From: Rhodospirillales bacterium
GTDB taxonomy: Bacteria; Pseudomonadota; Alphaproteobacteria; Rhodospirillales; Defluviicoccaceae
Assembly (NCBI GenBank): GCA_025458035.1
Contig: JALOTH010000008.1
Coordinates: 1-41,167, forward strand
Direction: 5' to 3'
DNA length: 41,167 bases
Position 1 is the stretch's first letter. Each line of letters begins with the position of its first letter. Below are positions 35,285 to 41,167 of this stretch, piece by piece. The notes beneath the pieces were generated by a model. It ran no database searches. It was given only the letters and a program-made list of their open reading frames with translations, and was not told the DNA's origin. Position numbers and translations under genes: made by a program.

Positions 35285-35737
35285 ATGCGATGCCCGTTCT
35301 GCGGTCACGACGATACCCAAGTCAAGGACTCGCGACCGACGGAGGACCATTCGGCGATCCGCCGGCGCCGCTATTGTCCAGCCTGCGGGGCGCGCTGGAC
35401 GACCTTTGAACGGGTCCATCTGCGGGAGCTGATCGTCGTCAAGAAGGATGGCCAGCGGGTACCCTTCGACCGTGACAAGCTGATGCGCTCCCTGAAAATC
35501 GCGCTGCGCAAGCGCCCCGTTGACGATGAGCGGATTGAGCGCATCGTCAACAGCATTCAGCGCCGGCTGGAGACGTTGGGGGAAACGGAGATCCCGTCCA
35601 AGGTTATCGGTGAGATGGCGATGGAGCAGTTGGCGCAGCTCGATCAGGTGGCCTACGTGCGCTTCGCTTCCGTTTACAGAAACTTCCGGGAGGCGAAGGA
35701 CTTCGAGGATTTCGTCGAAAGCATTGGCGAACGCTGA
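35285..35737 (+). CDS. nrdR: Transcriptional repressor NrdR
   Basis: [47 protein letters not shown]-cone. Confidence 0.96.
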   Translation: MRCPFCGHDDTQVKDSRPTEDHSAIRRRRYCPACGARWTTFERVHLRELIVVKKDGQRVPFDRDKLMRSLKIALRKRPVDDERIERIVNSIQRRLETLGETEIPSKVIGEMAMEQLAQLDQVAYVRFASVYRNFREAKDFEDFVESIGER

Positions 35738-35774
35738 CGGCCCCCACTGCCCCGCTGACCTCGACCGTTCGCTG

Positions 35775-36854
35775 ATGCAAGCCGCGCTACGCTTGGCGCA
35801 GCGCGGCCTCGGCAAGGTCTGGCCCAATCCTGCCGTTGGCTGCATCCTGGTTCGCGGGCAGGAGATCGTCGGCCGCGGCGTTACCCAGCCGGGCGGACGT
35901 CCGCACGCGGAGGCGGAGGCCTTGCGGGCCGCTGGATCGCGGGCGCGCGGCGCTACCGCATACGTCTCTCTCGAGCCATGCGCCCATTTCGGGATGACGC
36001 CGCCATGTGCCGACGCCCTGATCGAAGCCGGCGTCGCTCGCGCCGTCATTGCTGTCGAAGATCCCGATCCACGGGTATCGGGGCGCGGCATCGAGCGACT
36101 TCGTGCCGGGGGCGTCCCTGTCGACACGCCGTTGCTCGCCGCCGAGGCCGCAGCCCTCAATGCCGGGTTTTTCCTCAGGATGCGGCAACGGCGGCCGCTG
36201 TTCACGCTGAAGCTGGCGAGCAGTCTCGACGGCCGGATTGCCACGGCGAAGGGCGAGTCGCGTTGGATCACGGGTGCCGATGCGCGCGCCATTGGCCACC
36301 GGCTGCGCGCCAGCCACGATGCCGTTCTGGTCGGATCGGGGACGGCGCTGGCCGACGACGCGGAGTTGACCTGCCGGCTGCCCGGGCTTGCGCATCACTC
36401 GCCGGTCCGCATCGTTCTGGATCGGCGGTTGCGGCTGAGTTCCGACTGCCGCCTCGCGACGACGGCATCCCATCACCCGGTGTGGGTGTTCACCCGTCCC
36501 GAGGCCGACGCCGGCCGGCGCGCGCGACTGACTGGGGCGGGGGTGGTGGTGACCGCGCTGGCGATGCCCGCGGACGACGCGGCAGCCGCGCGCATCATTG
36601 CCCGCCACCTCGCCGATCTCGGGTTGACGCGAGTGCTGATCGAGGGCGGCGCCGTGGTCGCCGCGGCGTTTCTCGCTGCCGAGTTGATCGACGAAATCTG
36701 GTTGATGCAGGCGCCGAGCCTGCTGGGTGGAGACGGGATTGCGGCGCTCGCCCCGTTCGGTCTTGATGAACTTGCAGCCGCGCCGCGATTTCAACGAATT
36801 GCCAGCCAGCCCGCCGGCGCCGACTGGATCGCCGTCTATCGCCGGCGAACGTGA
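35775..36854 (+). CDS. ribD: Bifunctional diaminohydroxyphosphoribosylaminopyrimidine deaminase/reductase RibD
   Basis: NPAVGCILV; GRPHAEAEAL; AYVSLEPCAHFGMTPPCADALIEAGV; C-terminal reductase domain. Confidence 0.95.
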   Translation: MQAALRLAQRGLGKVWPNPAVGCILVRGQEIVGRGVTQPGGRPHAEAEALRAAGSRARGATAYVSLEPCAHFGMTPPCADALIEAGVARAVIAVEDPDPRVSGRGIERLRAGGVPVDTPLLAAEAAALNAGFFLRMRQRRPLFTLKLASSLDGRIATAKGESRWITGADARAIGHRLRASHDAVLVGSGTALADDAELTCRLPGLAHHSPVRIVLDRRLRLSSDCRLATTASHHPVWVFTRPEADAGRRARLTGAGVVVTALAMPADDAAAARIIARHLADLGLTRVLIEGGAVVAAAFLAAELIDEIWLMQAPSLLGGDGIAALAPFGLDELAAAPRFQRIASQPAGADWIAVYRRRT

Positions 36855-36869
36855 GGGAGCGGAACGGAC

Positions 36870-37472
36870 ATGTTCACCGGCATCATCACCGATCTCGGCT
36901 CGGTTCGCAGCATTACCCAATTGGGGGACACTCGTTTTGAGATCGCGACGCGCTACGCGCCGTCCTCGATCGCCGCGGGCGCCTCCATCGCCTGTTCGGG
37001 AGTGTGCTTGACCGTCGTTGAGACGGGAGAGGTTGGCGACGGATGCGGCTGGTTTGCCGTTACCGTTTCGGCGGAAACCCTGAGCTGTACGACCCTCGGC
37101 GATTGGCAGGTGGGCACACGTGTCAACCTCGAACGTGCGTTGCGCCTCGGCGACGAACTGGGCGGGCACATCGTGTCTGGCCACGTCGACGGGGTCGGGC
37201 GGATCGCGGCCATTCAGCCGGAGGGCGACTCGCGCCGCTTCACGTTTGCGGCGCCGCCCGGACTGAAGCGCTTCATTGCCCGCAAGGGATCGATCGCCGT
37301 CGACGGCATCTCGCTGACCGTGAACGAAGCGCAAGGCGCGGAGTTCGGTGTCAACGTCATTCCCCATACCCTTGAGTGGACCAATCTCGGCCGCGCCCGC
37401 GTCGGCGATCGCGTCAACCTGGAAATCGATATGTTGGCGCGCTATGTTGCGCGCCTTCTGGAGCGTGAGTGA
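36870..37472 (+). CDS. ribE: Riboflavin synthase alpha subunit
   Basis: MFTGIITDLGSVRSI; duplicated lumazine-binding domain; DGISLTVNE. Confidence 0.95.
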   Translation: MFTGIITDLGSVRSITQLGDTRFEIATRYAPSSIAAGASIACSGVCLTVVETGEVGDGCGWFAVTVSAETLSCTTLGDWQVGTRVNLERALRLGDELGGHIVSGHVDGVGRIAAIQPEGDSRRFTFAAPPGLKRFIARKGSIAVDGISLTVNEAQGAEFGVNVIPHTLEWTNLGRARVGDRVNLEIDMLARYVARLLERE

Positions 37473-37476
37473 CCGC

Positions 37477-38601
37477 GTGAACGGTTCGGCGACTTTCTCC
37501 CCCATCGAGGATGTCATTGAAGATGCCCGCAACGGGCGGATGTTCATTCTTGTCGATGATGAGGACCGGGAAAACGAGGGCGATCTGGTGGTGCCGGCGC
37601 AGATGGCAACGCCGGAATCGATCAACTTCATGGCTCGGTTCGGCCGCGGACTGATCTGTCTGGCTCTCACCCGCCACAGGGTTGCCGAAATGAAGCTGCC
37701 GCTGATGCCGCAGCGGAACACGTCGCGCCATGAAACCGCGTTCACCGTCTCGATCGAGGCACGGCACGGTGTGACCACCGGCATCTCGGCCTCTGACCGC
37801 GCCCGTACCATCAGCGTTGCCATCGATCCGACGAAGGGACCCGACGACCTGGTCATGCCCGGCCACGTTTTTCCCCTGGAGGCCCGTGACGGCGGCGTTC
37901 TGGTGCGCGCCGGTCACACCGAAGCGGCCGTCGACGTTGCCCGCCTCGCCGGGCTCACTCCCGCCGGGGTCATCTGCGAGATCATGAATGACGACGGGAC
38001 GATGGCGCGGACGCCGGAGCTGCTGGCCTTTGCCGCGCGCCATCACCTCAAGATCGCCACCATCGCCGATCTGATCGCCTATCGCTTGCGCTGCGATCGG
38101 ATCGTCGAGCGCACGCTGGAGACGACGATCGGCACTATCCATGGTGGCGCGTTCAAGCTGTATGTGTACATCAACCGCGTCGCCTATGCCGAACATCTGG
38201 CACTGGTGAAGGGCGACATCAGCGGGCCGGCGCCGGTTCTCGTCCGCATGCATGCCCTCAACGTTCTTGACGACGTCCTCGGCGATACCTTCAGCGGCAA
38301 GGCCGACGAACTGCAGGCGGCGATGCGCCTGATTGCCGAAACCGGCCGTGGCGTCGTCGTGCTGATCCGCGAACCGCACCGGCTCAGCCTCTCCGACCGC
38401 ATCCGCGCCCGCCTCGATGGCCGCGACGAGAGCGCCGCTCAGTTGCGGGACTACGGCGTTGGCGCACAAATCCTGCTGGATCTCGGCGTGCGCTCGCTGA
38501 CCCTGCTGTCGAACGCCCAGCGGACCATCGTCGGCCTGCAAGGCTACGGCCTCGCGATCACCGGTCAACAGCCGATCCCGGTACGGGGCGTCGCCCGATG
38601 A
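37477..38601 (+). CDS. DHBP synthase (RibB) fused to a degenerate GTP cyclohydrolase II-like domain (RibBX-type)
   Basis: FILVDDEDRENEGDLV; VTTGISASDRARTI; C-terminal half lacks the GCH II zinc Cys motif. Confidence 0.88.
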   Translation: MNGSATFSPIEDVIEDARNGRMFILVDDEDRENEGDLVVPAQMATPESINFMARFGRGLICLALTRHRVAEMKLPLMPQRNTSRHETAFTVSIEARHGVTTGISASDRARTISVAIDPTKGPDDLVMPGHVFPLEARDGGVLVRAGHTEAAVDVARLAGLTPAGVICEIMNDDGTMARTPELLAFAARHHLKIATIADLIAYRLRCDRIVERTLETTIGTIHGGAFKLYVYINRVAYAEHLALVKGDISGPAPVLVRMHALNVLDDVLGDTFSGKADELQAAMRLIAETGRGVVVLIREPHRLSLSDRIRARLDGRDESAAQLRDYGVGAQILLDLGVRSLTLLSNAQRTIVGLQGYGLAITGQQPIPVRGVAR

Positions 38602-39059
38602 CTGGCCGGCCGCATGTTCTCATCGTCGAGGCCCGCTTCTACGAAGACCTCGCCGACGCGATGGCCGCAAGCGTCGACGGCATTTTGGCCGACGCCGGGG
38701 TCGAGCGGACCCGCTGGTCGGTTCCCGGTGCCTTTGAGCTGCCCGCTGCCATCCGCATGGCGATCGCCGCCGCCTCGCGCCGGATCGGGCCGGCCTACGA
38801 CGGCTTCGTGGCGCTCGGCTGCGTCATCCGCGGCGAAACGGATCACTATGAGCACATCTGCCGCGAAACCAGCCGCGGCTTGATGGACTTGACGCTGCAG
38901 TTCGGGATCGCTCTCGGCTTCGGTTTGCTCACCTGCCCAACCTATGAGCTCGCGCGTGTCCGTGCCGCCAGCGATGGCAGGAACAAGGGCGCCGATGCCG
39001 CGCGGGCCTGTTTGCGGATGATGGCTCTGCGTCGCGATCTTAAACTGCCGTCGCAATGA
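38598..39059 (+). CDS. ribH: 6,7-dimethyl-8-ribityllumazine synthase
   Basis: VPGAFELPAAIRMAI; DGFVALGCVIRGETDHYEHICRET; NKGADAARACLRM. Confidence 0.94.
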   Translation: MTGRPHVLIVEARFYEDLADAMAASVDGILADAGVERTRWSVPGAFELPAAIRMAIAAASRRIGPAYDGFVALGCVIRGETDHYEHICRETSRGLMDLTLQFGIALGFGLLTCPTYELARVRAASDGRNKGADAARACLRMMALRRDLKLPSQ

Positions 39060-39538
39060 CCGCCCCCTCCGTGCCAACGCTGCGTCAGCGGCGAACCGCC
39101 GCGCGCCTTGCTGCGGTGCAAGTGCTGTATGAGATGGAGGTCGCGGACGCGGCGGTGGAGGCGGTGCTCACCGAACGCAAGAGTCGCCAGCTGCCATCAG
39201 TCGACAATGGCGCGGCAGAGCGATTCGTTGAACCGGACGTTGCCTTCCTTGAAGAACTGGTTCGCGGGGTCGTCCTTCGAAAGGAGGATATCGATCGTCA
39301 TCTCGCGGCTGCGTTGACGGGCCGGCTCGTTCTGTCCCGCCTTGAGGTTCTGTTACGCGCGATTCTCCGGGCCGGTGCCTATGAGCTGCTGGAAATGCCG
39401 GATGTGCCGGGGCGGGTCGTCATTAGCGAGTACCTCGAGCTGGCTCACGCCTTCTATGCGGGCAAGGAGCCACCGCTGGTCAACGCGGTCCTCGATCAGC
39501 TCGCGACACGCCTGCGCACACCCAGTAATGGCCGCTGA
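39056..39538 (+). CDS. nusB: Transcription antitermination factor NusB
   Basis: ARLAAVQVLYEMEV; LLRAILRAGAYELLEMPDVPGRVVISEYLELAHAF; FVNAVLD-like LVNAVLDQLA. Confidence 0.94.
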   Translation: MTAPSVPTLRQRRTAARLAAVQVLYEMEVADAAVEAVLTERKSRQLPSVDNGAAERFVEPDVAFLEELVRGVVLRKEDIDRHLAAALTGRLVLSRLEVLLRAILRAGAYELLEMPDVPGRVVISEYLELAHAFYAGKEPPLVNAVLDQLATRLRTPSNGR

Positions 39539-40559
39539 CCGCGCGTCCAATACCGACGGCGGCGACGAATTTGCCTTGATCGCCCGTTACTTTGCGCCGC
39601 TGGCAGCGGCGGAACCGGGGGCCTTCGGCCTTGGTGACGACGCCGCCGTGCTGACCCCGCCGAGCGGCTGCCAGCTGGTCGCCACCTGCGATACGATCGT
39701 GGAGGGCGTGCACTTCCGCGCCGACGATCCGCCGGAAAGCATCGGCGTCAAGGTGCTCGCCGTCAATCTCTCCGATCTGGCGGCGATGGGCGCCCGGCCA
39801 GCCGCCTATCTGCTGTCGGCGGCGCTGCCATCGGCGTGGCGGGGGCAGCCGTTGGACAACTGGCTCGGCGCGTTTACCGCCGGCCTCGCCGCTCTGCAGA
39901 CCGAACACCAGCTGGCGCTGATCGGCGGCGACACCGTCGCCACCGGCGATCGCCTCTGCCTGACGGTGACGGCGCTGGGTTGGCTCGCCAGCGGCCAGGC
40001 GCTGCGCCGCAGCGGCGCGCGACCGGGCGATCGGCTGTTCGTGTCCGGCAGCATCGGCGACGCCGGGCTTGGACTGGCGATCTTGAGCGGACGCCTTCAG
40101 CACGGTGGCGCAGACGCGCGCGCCACGCTCGTCGATCGCTATCGTCGGCCGCGGCCGCGCGTCGGCCTCGGACAGCGGCTTTCCGGTCTGGCCCGCGCAG
40201 CGATCGACGTCTCCGACGGACTGATCGCCGATCTCGGGCACATCTGCCGGCAATCGGCCGTCGGCGCGACGATCTGGCTCGAACGGGTGCCCGTTTCTGC
40301 GGCGGCGCTGGCCACGATCGGCGCCGACGAAACTGACCGCATGCCGCTGCTTGCAATGGGCGATGACTACGAACTCGTGTTCGCGGTGCCACGGGAGCGG
40401 GTGGCGGAGGTGGCCGTCCTTGCCGGCGAACTCTCGCTGCCGCTGACCGAGTTTGGGGTGATCACCGCGGCGGCTGGCGCTCGGCAAACCGTAGTGACCG
40501 TGCTCGGCCGCGGTGGACAGGAACTCTCGCTGGATCGGCGAGGGTATCGCCACTTCTGA
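39528..40559 (+). CDS. thiL: Thiamine-monophosphate kinase
   Basis: GLGDDAAVL; DTIVEGVHF; KVLAVNLSDLAAMGARP; AIDVSDGLIADLGHI; MGDDYELVFAV. Confidence 0.95.
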   Translation: MAADRASNTDGGDEFALIARYFAPLAAAEPGAFGLGDDAAVLTPPSGCQLVATCDTIVEGVHFRADDPPESIGVKVLAVNLSDLAAMGARPAAYLLSAALPSAWRGQPLDNWLGAFTAGLAALQTEHQLALIGGDTVATGDRLCLTVTALGWLASGQALRRSGARPGDRLFVSGSIGDAGLGLAILSGRLQHGGADARATLVDRYRRPRPRVGLGQRLSGLARAAIDVSDGLIADLGHICRQSAVGATIWLERVPVSAAALATIGADETDRMPLLAMGDDYELVFAVPRERVAEVAVLAGELSLPLTEFGVITAAAGARQTVVTVLGRGGQELSLDRRGYRHF

Positions 40560-40600
40560 TGCGCGCCACGCGCAAGGAAGCTTTGCGGCCACGCATGCTG

Positions 40601-40622
40601 CAACGCAACAGAGGCATGTTGC
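40601..40622. repeat. Inverted repeat in the thiL-hppA intergenic region
   Basis: ACGCAACA-GAGGCA-TGTTGCGT, perfect 8-bp arms. Confidence 0.6.
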
Positions 40623-40750
40623 GTCGGTGCGTTAGCTCTGGCATGGTGAAGTAAACCCGTCGCGTTCCGCCTCCTTCGGCGCCTCGCAGAACGGAAGGGG
40701 GTTGCACTGGCGATCTGTCGGCGCGGCTAAACCAAAAGGGGCCCATCACC

Positions 40751-41167
40751 ATGACAATCACTCTGATTATCGTGCTGCTTTGCGCCTTCGTAGCCCTGGG
40801 CTACGGGGTGTTAACGAGCCGCGCCGTGCTTGCGTCCAGCGCGGGCAATGAACGGATGCGCGAGATTTCCGGGGCGGTTCAAGAAGGCGCCGCCGCCTAC
40901 CTCAACCGGCAGTACACGACCATCGGTATCGTCGGCGTCGTCGTCGCCATTATCCTCGGCCTGTTACTCGGTTTCTGGGTCGCACTCGGGTTCGTTCTCG
41001 GTGCGGCGCTGTCGGGGGCGGCCGGCTACATCGGCATGAACATCTCCGTTCGCTCCAATGTCCGCGTTGCCGACGCGGCGCAGCGGGGGCTGGCAGAAGG
41101 TTTATCGGTCGCCTTCAAGGCGGGCGCGGTGACCGGCATGCTCGTCGCCGGGTTGGCGCTGCTGGCC
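40751..41167 (+). CDS. hppA: Membrane-bound proton-translocating pyrophosphatase, C-terminus beyond window; not in the supplied ORF track
   Basis: MTITLIIVLLCAFVALGYGVLTSRAVLASSAGNERMREISGAVQEGAAAYLNRQYTTIGIVGVVV...GMNISVRSNVRVADAAQRGLAEGLSVAFKAGAVTGMLVAGLALLA, open to the right edge. Confidence 0.94.
   Translation, partial: MTITLIIVLLCAFVALGYGVLTSRAVLASSAGNERMREISGAVQEGAAAYLNRQYTTIGIVGVVVAIILGLLLGFWVALGFVLGAALSGAAGYIGMNISVRSNVRVADAAQRGLAEGLSVAFKAGAVTGMLVAGLALLA

Noticed and set aside
35787-37856. 689-aa minus-strand ORF opposite ribD-ribE-ribBX
   Set aside because: Spans three well-identified plus-strand genes; no domain recognised.

Overview
High-GC purple-bacterial (alphaproteobacterial, Rhodospirillales-like) photosynthesis gene cluster arm. 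Minus strand, 19686 down to 1: an almost gapless run bchF-bchN-bchB-bchH-bchL-bchM-lhaA-puhA-puhB-puhC-acsF-puhE-hemA-bchE-bchJ-CBS protein-ppsR paralog. The last gene runs off the left edge and is absent from the ORF track. Plus strand from 20052: aerR/ppaA (cobalamin-binding), a second ppsR, bchG, a PucC-family transporter, bchP, tspO and a small membrane ORF. These are followed by a liv (branched-chain amino acid ABC) operon, livK with a clear terminator, mucR (minus), rpiB-glyA-nrdR-ribD-ribE-ribBX-ribH-nusB-thiL, and the start of hppA (off the right edge, also absent from the track). Most gene content is canonical. The points most worth follow-up are: (i) two PpsR paralogs, where the left-edge copy has no cysteine in its visible 429 residues and Tyr at the HTH position where the other has Cys427; (ii) tandem TGT-N12-ACA PpsR-type boxes with an identical 8-bp gap at the bchF/aerR divergent promoter and at bchG, with the -35 hexamers embedded in the boxes; (iii) a nested hairpin with an alternative pairing just upstream of the aerR Shine-Dalgarno; (iv) palindromic operator-like elements upstream of livH and livK; (v) a RibBA homolog whose GTP-cyclohydrolase II domain lacks the zinc-cysteine motif. 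I did not find a wholly novel multi-gene system, CRISPR array, rRNA/tRNA or mobile element. All homology calls are by recognition of protein motifs; no database search was run.
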